64,000 nt of DNA from Mnemiopsis leidyi (GCA_000226015.1 JH153723.1:46575-110574), one strand, 5' to 3'; positions 20,117-31,812 are shown, counted from the stretch's first letter. Notes: a model not told the origin generated them from the letters alone. A program made the numbers and translations.

Positions 20117-23100
20117 CTGCCTATAGCCCAATATAATGTTAGCAAGAGAACTGAGCATTTCGGGGTCTTTTACTTTGCTCTGGTACAGAGACATTCTCTT
20201 AGCCAAGGGTTTTTGTGTCCGTATCTTGCTAGTTGGCTTGACGCCAAACAAACTGCAATTAATATCTGTGTCATACCGCATACGTTGTTTCATTTTACAT
20301 ACCCTCCAAGAGTAAAGTTGCTTTAATGTCAATAGATTAGTTTTCAAGATTAAAATTTTCTAAAATAAAGATTTTAGAAAACGCGAACCTATTTACTGCG
20401 ACAGTTCTCTCTTCCCCAAAATCTACGAGTTTAACTTTAACAGTTCCGTCCACTTCTGCTCCCAGAACCAATCCTCTACAGAACACCTGTGTTTTAAACC
20501 AATCAGAGATCATATAACCCGTCACGTGACTCATTCTTACCAATCAGATAACGGGATTTAAACCTCGCCATTTCAATCATATCTGGAGTTGTTAATATTT
20601 TTATATTCTCGTACAATGCAAAGTTTGGCAGTGAAAGATTGATATTTTTCAGCTTTAATTCTAATCTCCATATGGCAGTGAAAGTGTGAATGTTGCCAGG
20701 TAATTAGAAATTCTACATTCCACTGTTTACACGCATTGCAGAAAAGCAGAAACAGAGACTGTCCTCGGATAAAAGGAAAATATACAAAAACTAGGTTAAA
20801 ACAATTTTTTAGTATAACGTTACCTGGTTTATCTTTACAGCAACCATGTCCTTCTCAACTAGTGTTTTTAGAGGAAGAGGGGTGAGTTGCAACATTTTAG
20901 AGTACCGCCTGAGATAATTTAATTGTTGTTAAATCACGTACATCTTACAATGTATAATGTACAGACTACAGAGTACTATGTATAATGTATATTGTATAAT
21001 GTACATAAGACAAGTCATACGTATTTGGAGTTAATTTAAGTGTTGTAAAATCACATACATTTACAATGTACATAGTCTAATGTATAATTTACATAGTACA
21101 AGTCATACGTCTTTGGAGTTTGAAGTGCGTTATTTACACTAAACAGACGAAAGTACAGTAAATCAAACTTGCGCAACAGCTCACCCTTCAGTCACGTCTT
21201 CAAAATCTAAATTCAGATCGTAAAAACCAGTTTTAACTCAGCCCAACCCAGAACACTAACTTGAGACGATGGTAGTCCTCCTTCAGCACCACCCAGACCC
21301 CCTCCCCGTCACACCAGGTGGGGATAACACGGGACACTGTGCGCGGCACCGGAATCTGTGACGCGAGGAGTCGCTCTGCAAGGGGAGTTCTTGGACAGTG
21401 TCTCCAGTGCTGTGATGGGATGAATTAGTTAGTATGATTAGTTAGTATAATAGGAATATTATTGTGAACTTGGAACAGCTATTCCTACCAATACAAAGAG
21501 TCAAGACGTTAACGTGAAACCCATAACGCGACGTTAAACTTACATTTCTGTTTGGAAGAGGCTCCAGACGAACTTCCCTCTCACAAACAGACTTCTGTTG
21601 GACAGAGACCTCCTCTTCCTCGTCCTCAATAATCAGGTCGGCCAAGGATACAGCGAGGCTCATCACGTCATCAGAAGAGGTTACGTCATCAGAGGGAGTT
21701 AGGTCACCATATGTATTGACAATTTCGTGATTGGTGACGTCATCGCGAGTTGTGACGTCATCGCGAGTTGTGACGTCATCACGAGTTGTGACGTCATCGC
21801 GAGTTGTGACGTCATCACGAGTTGTGACGTCATCACGAGTTGTGACGTCATCACGAGTTGTGACGTCATCACGAGTTGTGACGTCATCACGAGTTGTGAC
21901 GTCATCGCTAGTTGTGACGTCATCACGAGTTGTGACGTCATCGCCAGTTTTGGCATCTTCATGAGAGTTGCCACTGTCGCTTTCTCTGGTGACATTTTCA
22001 GAAGATGAAGAGAACTCAGTTTGGGTTGTGGATGGATCACTAGGAACAGTTGAGTCTATCACAGCAGCAGGAGCTGGGGAATCGTCCTCCACAGGGGGCA
22101 CAGTTGAGTGTGTTTTAGGAGGTCTAACAGAGAGATATTCGTTAGGAGACAACTTGTCTGGAGTAGGCTGATGTGAGATGGGGAAAGTCATTCTGGTACT
22201 GTCAGCAGAGAGAGCAGAGGAAGTCCTTGTACTGTCAGCAGAGAGAGCAGAGGAAGTCCTTGTATTGTCATCAGAGTGAAGGGAGGAAAGAGATTGATTA
22301 GCTACCTCAGTAGTTTCAACTTTTGATTTACTTCTACCAGATTCCTCCTCAAAAACAGCACTCAGAGTGTTGTCAGTGACATCTGAACCTCTAAATCTCA
22401 TCTCAGCTGCTTTTCTACAACTGTCACGTGTACTAACAGTGGAGGAATGTCTTGTGACCTCCGCAGAAGTTCTGGTTACTGAGGAGTCATCTGAAGTAAC
22501 ATAGGTTTGATACCATATGTTCCAACTAAGTTAACCAAACTAATGCCTTTCATTGCTTTATATTAATTGTGGTAATAATTTACTCTATAAATTTACTTAC
22601 ACATAAATTTACTTACACATAAATGATATTTTATTTTTAAACTTCAATTATTTAGTGGATCACCATACAGCCAATGAGTTCTTTACTTCAAATAATCAAA
22701 TTGTTCCTAACCTCGCATTCTGTTTCTCTCTTTGGCATTTTCCTGCACCAAGGCTTGCAGTTTCTCAACATTTGCATCGTTCCGCTCCCACTGAATCCTT
22801 ACATTCAATTTACGCATACAGAACTTCTGCTTGTCAACACAACTGATAAACTCCTGAGCTCCACCCATACCAACAACCTCCACGTATCTGATGGGTAACA
22901 GTATTCAGGTGGTAATGTAAGTAGTGATGAAGAAAGATATTGTCAATTTTTAGGTTTTTTGTTTGTGCATAGCCTGTAGTCCCCGAACGACTGTAACTTA
23001 AACCATCTTCTTAAAATTGTGTAGTGGAAATTAAAATTGTGCAAAGAAAGAAGGACAGAAAGTTACGCACGCTTTGTGAGTCTTTTCATCAATGTTGACT

Positions 23101-25693
23101 CGTACAATTTTAACAGGAGGCTCAATATTGTGACATTGATTCTGGAAGAAACTCTTTAGTGTGACCTGAAGTTGAATTATATAAGATTTCTCGACCCAAC
23201 AAAGTCGGTGATCATTGGAATGATAAGCTCGATCATGAACAGCATAGACTGTGAGATACAACTTGAAGTTGTCGAAATAAAGTTCCTTATGATAAACAGT
23301 AACTTGATCTCTAAGGGGTCGTTCACATATGACGTCAGCAAATTTTCAGTAATTTTTACCCCCCTCCCCCCCTTCCGTCATCATTCATCATCATGACAAA
23401 ACCCTCCCCCTAAATGTTAGAGGTAAATTAACATAATCATTATTAAAAGACCAAAAATCAAGTTTTTTGACAAATCAAGTTTTTTGCCAAATCAAGTTTT
23501 TTGACAAATCAAGTTTTTTGACATGAAGGTAGGGGGGGGGGGTTCTGACTGTGATGATTTCATTATGATAATGNNNNNNNNNNTTCATGTAAAAAAACTT
23601 GACTTTTGGTCTTTTAATTTGCAGTCATTTTTGAAATTTTTTAAACTATGTCAGTGAAAACACAGTATTTCACCAGATTTCTGAATCAGAATTTTTACTT
23701 GAAAGTTTTCTTTCTGATATTGTATTTCTGATAAAAATTTTCAAAAGAAATCAAAAATTTTCTAAAAAAGTCCTATAAATCCTAAAAATTTTTGATGACA
23801 TCATCATTAGCTAAACCCCCCCCCCTCGTCATCAATCATCATCATTTGGAAACCCCCCTCCCCCCCTAGGTGATGACGTCATATGTGAACGACCCCTAAT
23901 CACAAAAGTGAAGAGTTGATGAACTAGGAACTTACCCTATGAGCATTTTCTGGAATGTTGGAGACAACAAGTTTCACTATCTGTTTAACAGGATTCCATT
24001 CCTCAGTCACAACCTGATGATGAGTCTATAAGATGAAAAGGAAAATGAGGAATCCAACTAAACAGCAATGATACAATCAAGTTACATAGTTCAAATGCAA
24101 GTTCCTTCGTTTAGGATTCAATGATATTATTCCATCTGGGGTGATTGCAACTTGATAAAAAGTTACCATATTCTACAAACTATTTGGTCAGCAGGCATGG
24201 TAAGATCAATCCTCTGCTTGTTTATCTTGTTCCCCTTGTCGTTCCACATCTCTGCCATTGGCTGGAAATTGTCCAAAGAATCCAATTCGGCTTTATCAAA
24301 ACCACAATGGGTTTTTGGGGGACTCTCAGGCAATGAACCCAAAACATTGTCTTTTTCTGTGATCTCTTGTAGAACTTCACTGGATATTGAATCAAAAAGC
24401 TGATCAGAAGATTCACATCGGTTAAAATTCTCATCAGTGTTGTTGTGATCATCACTTGTCCCTGGAAATAATACCAGTAGATGTATCCCAACAATTTAGG
24501 GAAGAATAAATATATATATATACAGTTATTATAATGGATCATCAGCATTTGAATGTTTCAATCACTTGCTGACCTAAAACCACAATTATTGGTCACAGAT
24601 GCGATGCTCAGGATGATAATTATTATAATTTTCAAGAAGTATACAAATTATCCAGAAATACAAATGTAAAAACCTTCAACAGTACAGCTCTCATCTTCTT
24701 CTTTCTGGTCACAAGATATTGTTAAACTCTTTGCAATATTATTGCTGTTTGTTCTACCAATCTTTTCTGTGCTGCCAGACTCAGAATATAATTCATCTAC
24801 AGTCGAGCTATCATACTTCTCAAATTCGTCTAAATTTATTCCATTCGTATGTTCGTTTATTGCCTCATGGCTCTCTTCTGATTCACTTCCAGATGATTCA
24901 ATCTGTTCAGCATGTACTGCAGCATCGCCATCAGATTCCAAAGTGTCAAATTGTAAGGAATTTGATGGGTCAATATGAGGCAACAGTTTTTTCACGAACT
25001 TATCAAAATTGTCTCTTCTATAAACGATATCCATCATTCTATGACCACCATCAGAGTCATCTGGTGTAAGCGTGATTGTTGGTGGGGTTGGGTTCCTGGG
25101 ATATTAAGACATATTTAGAAATATCTCAGAATTGAAATTTAGAGATTTTACCTAGAACCACAGGCGAGGAATTCAGAATTCAGATGACTGTACTAATTTT
25201 TCTTTTCCAGCATCCATTTTTATTTCCATTTCTATTTTTGACTTGATCTAAAATTTATTTTTGAGAGAGCTTGACATTTTTTACCAAAGGTTTTATGGAT
25301 CCATAGTAAATGCATGAGAAATTGATTTGAAATTTCTAAACTTCTAGAATACAATGCTATGGGGGTTAAGATTTTACAAAGATATTACATCCACCTTTTG
25401 CCAAAATTCTTGATAGATGCACATGCTTTGACGACTGGCACAACTTACTTGTTGAGTGAGAGGTCTAAGACACACACTCGGTTCCTTGTTTCAAATGAAT
25501 ATATGATACACAGTTCATCAAAATGAGTGAGTACAGGAGAACCCTCAAGAATACTTTCCAAAACTTCCAGAATATCTTGACATACATCATCAAACAATTC
25601 ATCACAATTAACTAGTATTTCCAATTTGGAGTCTTCTATTATATCAAATTTTATATTCTTTTCAGGAAGATGTAGATATTCTCTTGTGAACAT
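20117..25693 (-). CDS. RRM- and Tudor-domain protein, 3' end unresolved
   Basis: Minus-strand exons: 25693-25449, 25095-24674, 24461-24167, 24025-23936, 23165-23071, 22887-22712, 22490-21544, 21409-21261, 20535-20389 and 20303-20117. All join in phase except the 24167/24025 junction, where the strong donor gives a stop and a weaker donor just upstream (after ACCAAATA) would keep the frame. After an acidic Ser-rich N-terminal part come an RRM (KLVVSNIPENAHR, then VKIVRVNIDEKTHK, then AYVEVVGMGG) and a long Ser/Thr/Asp-rich linker with 12 TTRDDV-type units. The C-terminal extended Tudor domain has ISDWFKTQVFCRGLVLG, KVKLVDFGEE and DINCSLFGVKP. RRM plus Tudor is the layout of TDRD10, but orthology is not shown. 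A role in RNA granules or small-RNA pathways is inference. The start ATG lies three bases after an ATCTTATAG acceptor. The terminal exon below 20117 was not identified. Confidence 0.78.
20910..21125. repeat. Imperfect tandem duplication of about 100 bp
   Basis: Two diverged copies share the blocks AAATCACGTACAT/AAATCACATACAT, TACAATGTA and ACAAGTCATACG, offset by about 90-117 bases because of indels. It lies in an intron of the minus-strand RRM-Tudor gene. Confidence 0.6.
21735..21950. repeat. 18-bp coding minisatellite with TGACGTCA in each unit
   Basis: Twelve units of 18 bases, nearly identical, within the large exon of the minus-strand RRM-Tudor gene. Each encodes TTRDDV or a close variant. 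On either strand each unit carries the 8-base palindrome TGACGTCA, the full cAMP response element. Open frames on the other strand across this block are shadows of the repeat. Confidence 0.92.
23315..23896. mobile_element. Non-autonomous DNA transposon (MITE) with 23-bp perfect ends
   Basis: The ends are perfect inverted repeats of 23 bases starting GGGGTCGTTCACATATGACG (23315-23337 and 23874-23896). TAA on both sides looks like a three-base target duplication, as made by PIF/Harbinger-type transposases. The interior is itself a fold-back: repeated CAAGTTTTTTG units at about 23457-23522 face an inverted copy after 23584. No coding capacity. It lies in an intron of the RRM-Tudor gene. A run of ten N at 23574-23583, near the hairpin tip, is an assembly gap, so the true length is unknown. 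Confidence 0.85.
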
Positions 25694-25730
25694 GAGCTAT
25701 AAGATTAATTAGATATGAATATTTACATTA

Positions 25731-27512
25731 GGGGTCATTCATAAAATCGAGTACGCGTCCTTAAGCCACGAGTACGTGTCTCGTTCTTAAATCAGGTAAG
25801 CCACGAAATCGGTATTCATAAAGTAAGCCAGGCTTAAAATTTCGGTACTTATGGCTCAGATTTATCGAGCCATGGCTTGTTGAATCCGAGCCATGGCTCA
25901 CTGGATTAAGTACGGCTCAGAGCTATGGCTTACGGTTTAAGTACGGATTATAAGCCGTGGCTCGGCATGCTGTACTTAAAAAACAGACAGAGCCAAGCCA
26001 CGGCTTTCTATTTTAAGGACATGTACTTACAATTCTGAGTACATGTCCTTATCATTTTAAGTACAGATGATCAAATTAAGGTCGTGGCTTACATCGAGGA
26101 ACTAAATGTAAACAATCGACAGAGATAAACTGATAAAGTGAGATAAAGTACCTACTCTTTCCCTCTATTATAAGTGGGAGGATGGCACGTGATAATAGAC
26201 GCAGCTACCCATTGGCCTCCGGTATCTTACTCATTTCTGATTTGTTTATTAACCACTACGTTATCTCGGTTGTCGCTAATCAGTGAGGGCAAACAGTAAC
26301 AGCCGGACAACCAATAGGCAATTGCGTCCACCGTCACGTGCCCTCCTCCCGCCAATTGCAGAAGGACCCTGAGGGTTCGAACAGACAGGTAGCCCGAAAT
26401 TTGTCGGCAGATAGACATGAACAGTTTGAGTTATTAGTGCTTTATTTTTGTTTAGTTGTTTAAATCGAAAGTCTTTTCGGCTTGCAATGGAGCGCAACAC
26501 TTTGATGACGTCATTTAGTGAGCTTGTTGTAATTTCAATCAGCTAAATTCGTTCTCGGAAGTAATTGGGACATATCTCAACCATTTTTAACAGAATCCTG
26601 CCAAAATTTTCGCTGTAAGTTTATTGCAACATTTTCTTGACGGCTAGCTGAGCAATTTTGATTTAAACTTTCACATCTGTGAAAAATTGTGGCTTTCGTC
26701 ACGTGCTAAACCTTCAAAAATGCGTAATTCGGCTTTTATTGTCCCAATTCTTCAGATGTTTTACTGAAATTTGTTTTGTGACCCCGTCCATTCCTTCTGT
26801 ACATCACGAGGTGAGTGTGTATCAATTTAAATTACTCTGTGTGATTAGGACCCTTGAAAGGTCAGAAAATTCGGAAATTTTAAATTCTTCCGATTTTAAT
26901 GAAAATTGGCACCTCTAAGGTTCCTCTACCTAAGGGCAATCACCCCTGAAAGTTTTTTGCAAAAATATCAATCACTGGGGCAGTTATCATACAAAACGTA
27001 ATCGGATTTTTTTCCTTTCCGAGCCCAAAAATGTCGAAATTTCAACTTTATCTGATTTCAATAAAAATTGGCATCAATGTTCCTCTACCTAAGGGCAATC
27101 ACCTCCGACAGTATTATGCAAGAATTCAAATCACAAGGGCACTTATCAAACTAAACGACAAGTAAGCCAGTAGGAAAGGACGGGATTCGGGGGCTCAGCG
27201 TTTTGGCTCAGAAAATAAGGACGTGTCCTCACTTTATGAATACCAAACTCGACGTGTAAGCCGCGACTTAAAATGGTAATCCATGGCTCAGATCTGGTAA
27301 TCCACGGCTCGGCTCAGGTAATCCGTGTACTTAAATCCTGAGCCACAATTCGAGCCGGCTTAAGAATGGCTCACCAATTTAAGCCACGACTTAGCAAGCC
27401 GTACTTAAAAGTTGAGGCGAGCCATTATTATGAATACGAAAAATGGATTATCGTTCGATTTTCGCTGGATTTAAGTACGAGCCATAAGTAGGGCTCGGTT
27501 ATGAATGACCCC
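25731..27512. mobile_element. Fold-back DNA transposon with subterminal palindrome arrays
   Basis: The ends GGGGTCATTCATAA (25731-25744) and TTATGAATGACCCC (27499-27512) are perfect 14-base inverted repeats flanked by TA. About 350 bases inside each end are packed with short, mutually inverted units built on GAGCCATGGCTC, AAGCCACGGCT and AAGTACGG-type motifs. These look like binding arrays for a transposase. The middle holds a 159-base imperfect tandem duplication (TTCCTCTACCTAAGGGCAAT at 26921 and 27080). No transposase is visible, so it is non-autonomous. Its first six terminal bases match the element at 23315, so the two may use related transposases. It sits just upstream of the first coding exon of the RRM-Tudor gene. 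Confidence 0.82.
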
Positions 27513-28054
27513 TATTGGCAAGGAGATTGAAAATCAAAAATTAAGATCAAATTTATAGTAAAATACGATTTTTTAGTAAAATACAATTTTACTTTCTTGG
27601 CATTTTACACATTCAAAATATAGATCATGAATTCAGATCATTCTTTCTGATGTTAGCGCCGCACAAGGTGCCTGCGTGGCAGCAGTCAGAATTAATACCT
27701 GGTGCACAATGCCCGGCGCAGCACACAAAAGATGTATCTCTCAAAAATTCAAATTGCACAAATATCACCAATCAGTAAATGCAAGCTACATTTAACAAGG
27801 ATTATGGAATAAACCAAACTATAATATGCCTCCCAAAAAATAATTTGAGGATGTTTTAAAATGGTGTTCGGAAGAATATGTGGGGGAATATGTGGGGACC
27901 TTATCGAAGCTTTCAAAGCTACTAGTGGTTAAACTGACTATGGGTCAGGTTTGTTTAAAATGAACAGATCTGGTCGCAACTCGCTATCTTGTGTCATCCA
28001 AAAGATGTTGTTAGAGTGTCACTAAAGTAAAGAATCTTCATTTCTTTTCTTTCA
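27513..28054. other. Intergenic, no gene seen
   Basis: No recognisable gene. The last 100 bases may be diverged upstream sequence of the LINE fragment that follows. Confidence 0.4.
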
Positions 28055-28201
28055 GAGCTAGTTATTCCATTCTGGAACAAGCTCCCTCAAGAAGTAAAGA
28101 ATTCTACAACTGTTTTAAGCTTTAAAATGAGTTTAGAGAGTTTTAAGAAAAAAAAGAGATCAGCTCACCAATATCAGCGAGCAGCGCAAATGTATAATTG
28201 A
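28055..28201 (+). mobile_element. LINE fragment, C-terminal tail of the reverse transcriptase ORF
   Basis: The frame reads VIPFWNKLPQEVKNSTTVLS, then FKMSLESFKK, and a stop. This is the FWN.LP.....S...FK closing motif of many CR1-, Rex- and jockey-like LINE polyproteins. Only the last 48 codons or so are recognisable. A possible 3' UTR continues to 28249 and resumes after the inserted element at 29225, ending near 29410 beside an AATAAA and an A-rich run. Confidence 0.65.
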
Positions 28202-28249
28202 GCTGATTGATATTACCCTTTTTATCATCATTGTGTACTTCTTTAAATG

Positions 28250-29216
28250 GGTAAATGGACTGTACCGCGACACGGACTGTACCGCGACACGGACTGTACC
28301 GCGACAGATGTTGTCAGGTAGCTTTGTCGCGGAACAGTCCGCTCAACAGACACTACCGCGACACGGACTAAATCGCGACAATCTATAATTTACATTGTCG
28401 CGGAACAGTCCGCTCAACAGACACTACCGCGACAGGGACTGAACCGCAACAGTTCTACCCTTTCTACCCTTTACCCGCGACACTAAATAGATAACATTAG
28501 GTGATCGAAACATCCTTGCATGAACATTATTTTTACACCTATGAGTATGACGCTGCATTATGTGACCTAAATTAACTTAATTAATTTCACTTCTACTAAG
28601 TTTCTGGATCGGGAAGTTCGTCCGGGAACAAATGTTATTGTTGAGGATGACATGATTGCCAATGATATCTACTTTCCGTCCCTTCTTTTATACTTGTCCA
28701 GCTTGTGAACTTGTTATCCCAATCAGTGAACATGTGTTCACGTGACCACCACTGACACTACTCATGAGTACATACCAGAGCTCACGTCACAGTGACTATA
28801 AACGTGTTCTCGTTTTTCCAATGAGTGAACATGAGAACATAACAGGGTCACGTCACGATGACTTACAACATGCTTGAACACTTAATGCGGTCATCCGATC
28901 CCTCAGTTAAGCAATACGGGCTCAAGGTATGAGTCACAAGAAAAGCTCCCTTACTCAGTGAATCAATATATCGCAGAAATCAACCATTCAATTACCTTTA
29001 TTAAATACAAGTACCAATCAGCATTGAAATTTATGCTGCTGACTTTAAATCTAATTAGAATTGAAATAGGAAAAATTTGTCGCGGTACAGTCCGCTCAAC
29101 AGACACTACCGCGACAGGGACTGAACCGCGACAAGCCTAACTATTGTCGCTCAAAACCTGTCGTGGTACAGTCCGTGTCGCGGTACAGTCCGTGTCGCGG
29201 TACAGTCCGTGAATCC
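28250..29216. mobile_element. hAT-like MITE, 967 bp, with repeat-bearing inverted ends
   Basis: TTTAAATG at 28242-28249 and again at 29217-29224 is an eight-base target duplication, the length typical of hAT transposons. The ends are imperfect inverted repeats. Each holds tandem units of GGACTGTACCGCGACAC (three at 28258-28306, three inverted at about 29160-29211). Further in, the block CGCTCAACAGACACTACCGC occurs three times (about 28340, 28411 and 29092), all in the same orientation. No transposase is visible. It is inserted in the 3' tail of the LINE fragment, so it is the younger of the two. Confidence 0.85.
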
Positions 29217-29224
29217 TTTAAATG

Positions 29225-30623
29225 ATGTTTTTATGAAGCGACATTTATTATTTATGGATAAACTACTATATTTATGGATGAACAACTATAAACTATGAAA
29301 AGTGTTTATTTAATATAATTAAATATTTTTGTGGAAAGCGAAAGGATATATATATTTCTATTTCTATTGTGTATAACATTGCAGACGAGAAAATAAAACT
29401 TGTTTAACTTGAAAAAAAAATGTTTAAATTGTCGATTTCGAGTTTTAAATGTTGTTCTATTCTCTTATTCTCTTTTTTTAATATGGATGGGAAGGGTCTC
29501 TAAATAACTTCCACTTTCAATACGGTTTAAGACCTCATCAGAAATATCCCAGAAGTTCCCACTACCATAAATTCCTGAAGCTTTGGGTTTTCTTTTAAAG
29601 ATCTCCAAATTAGGGATGGGAACATTATTCATTTTCTCCCACCCTGTATTACCTCCAATGTGAATCCAGGGAAATCCGAGAGATCAGGGGACCGAAACAA
29701 ACACCTAAATTGGATGGTAAATATCTATCGGAAAAGAACTTATCAGCTAGAAATTGCATTTGAATGGCGGGCAGTGACACATGAGTGAGCAAGGCCTGTA
29801 AAAGAAAACATATAACAGGACCATTCAATTAAGTACTATCCTCAGGAATTTTGAATGACCCTTAATAGACTGCAAAAAAAGAGGATCATGCTACTTTTTC
29901 TTTAGGCTTAAAGTTGGTCATTTTATGATTATATGGTGTATTATGCTACATACAATTGCATTTTGGTACACTTTGAGGCAGCTGGACTTAAATGCTATTT
30001 ATAATCTAGAGTCGTATGGATTAGTAAATTTGGCTGCAATCCTTCAATAAACTTCTACTGAGTATGGAAAAGTAATTTATTTCAAATTAGGATTATTTCA
30101 TTAGGATTATTTCATTAGGATTATAAGATCTCAACTTTGTTGAAAAAAAAACCACACAGTCTCAATTCCGAACTAAAAATAGCAGAGGTTGAGCTCACAG
30201 AAAACACAACACTGGCAGTGCGGCACCTCAGAAGGGATTGGGCTATACACGTGGAGATATTTGGGTTTGCTGTAGTAGTTAGTAAGGATATGGAATACAT
30301 TGTTTCTCATAGGGAGTGCTCAAAAAGAGTGCTCTAAGGAGTGGGTTCACTGCCCCTAGAGTTATCTCAGAGTTATGTCCTAAGTGTCTGATATGGAATG
30401 GTTAGTCGTTGATGGATGAAGCGAGTGATGGCTTGGCTGTGGTGGAAAGTGGCAAATTTCGGTCGCATTTTGACGTCAATTTTAAGCGCGTGATGTGAAA
30501 TGCATACCGCGCCCGACTACACTAGTTGCTGAAATGGGTTATTTGTAAAGCAATTTAACGTTCGGCGATTGCGCTCAGAGTTACTCAAAATACACCTGTA
30601 TCTTCTTTATTCGAGTTTAGATC
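29225..30623. other. Intergenic; LINE remnant tail then nothing recognised
   Basis: The first 190 bases probably continue the LINE 3' tail cut by the MITE. From about 29411 to 30623 I see no coding sequence. ATTAGGATTATTTC-type units are tandemly repeated at about 30085-30125. Confidence 0.45.
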
Positions 30624-31499
30624 CTAGAATTTAGTAAAGTTTAGCTCATTCCATTCGGAACCATATTTACTCTGTGCACTAAGAATAACATTTCTTACCG
30701 AGTTTTTAACTGCACTTAAACGTGATGAAAAATTCAGAGTGCAGGTAGAGCGAAATTTATTCCATAGCCATGATGAATTGTAGATGAACTGTTCAGTAGG
30801 CCTTGGCGTAATCAGAAGATTGTCCTTTCTAGTTGATAATTTAAACAGGGAGAACAAGGATACGGGCACATGTGACTTAATGGTCTTAAACATTTCCATA
30901 ATACAGCGGTGTCTATAGAGATTTTCAACAGCAAGTAATTCATGTTTAGTAAAAAGAGGTTTAGTGGACTCTTTTTCATAGAATTTTGAGCCTAATTTTT
31001 GTCTATTAATTGGTCTTATCCTCGCACAAGTTCTAGACTTCTCTAAGTACTTTTCTAAGTCTCCAAAGAGGATTCTAACACACTTTTTCTGAGTAACAAA
31101 AAGGGGTTTTATTTGGTTGCTTGAGATGCCACCCCAAACAGAAATAGCATACCCTAAATGTGATTCAAAGAGAGAATGGTATATTTGTTTGTTTAGTGAC
31201 TCGGGTAAACATTGCTTTATACGGTAGATACGGCCACATATACTTCTAAGTTTTATATTCAGTGACTGGATATGTGCCCTCCAGTTCAGTTTATCATCAA
31301 TCGTAGTTACACCTAGGAATTTTGTATAGCTGACACGAGATATGATCTTTGAGTTGATGCTTAAGTGATGGTCATCATGATCAGCATTGATGTCATTCTT
31401 ACTACGCTTATTGGGTGAGAAATAAATGCAGCAGCACTTTTTGACATTGCAGAAGACAAAATTTGCGGGCAGTGACATACTTAAATAGGAAATGCACAA
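30624..31499 (-). mobile_element. LINE fragment, thumb and C-terminus of reverse transcriptase ORF
   Basis: A 291-codon minus-strand frame without internal stops. It has YTKFLGVTTIDDKLNWRAHI, SLFESHLGYAISVWGG and SSWLWNKFRSTC, the thumb and C-terminal part of a jockey/CR1/I-like LINE ORF2. The reverse transcriptase core (palm with F/YxDD), endonuclease and ORF1 are absent. The 5' side stops within about 15 bases of the inverted-repeat element at 31514, so it is either 5'-truncated or cut by that element. The uninterrupted frame suggests moderate age. Confidence 0.85.
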
Positions 31500-31513
31500 A
31501 TAAAGATAGAAAC

Positions 31514-31812
31514 TCGCGCGCGCCGGAGGCTGCCGCCGCGCTTCGCGACAGCAGGGCTATGCAACGTGTAGCAACTAAACAAGGGATCTAGGTTGTAACT
31601 TTCTCAATCAGAAACGGACTCTAAACAAACATTAGTGGACAGTATTTGGAAACGTTTATCTGCAGACCATGCGCTTTTTTCCGTTGACAGGGCAGTTTAA
31701 GGCTAAAAAGAAGCCTGCTAAGGCAATCTCATTTGTCGTTTTGTTGCTAAACGTTGCATAGCCCTGCTGCCGCGAATCAGCAGCCTCCGGCGCGCGCGAA
31801 GCGCGCGCAGCG
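31514..31812. mobile_element. Short inverted-repeat element (MITE)
   Basis: Arms of about 60 bases pair with each other: 31514-31575 and 31743-31800 share CGCGCGCCGGAGGCTG and CAGCAGGGCTATGCAACG in opposite orientation. The outer ends are very GC-rich. The spacer has no coding capacity. The arm sequence also occurs at 181-211, so this is a dispersed family. Target duplication not clear. Confidence 0.7.

Noticed and set aside
21727-22171. Plus-strand and alternate-frame ORFs across the TTRDDV array
   Set aside because: A repeat whose length is a multiple of 3 stays open in several frames. The minus-strand frame continues into well-formed exons with matching phases; the others do not.
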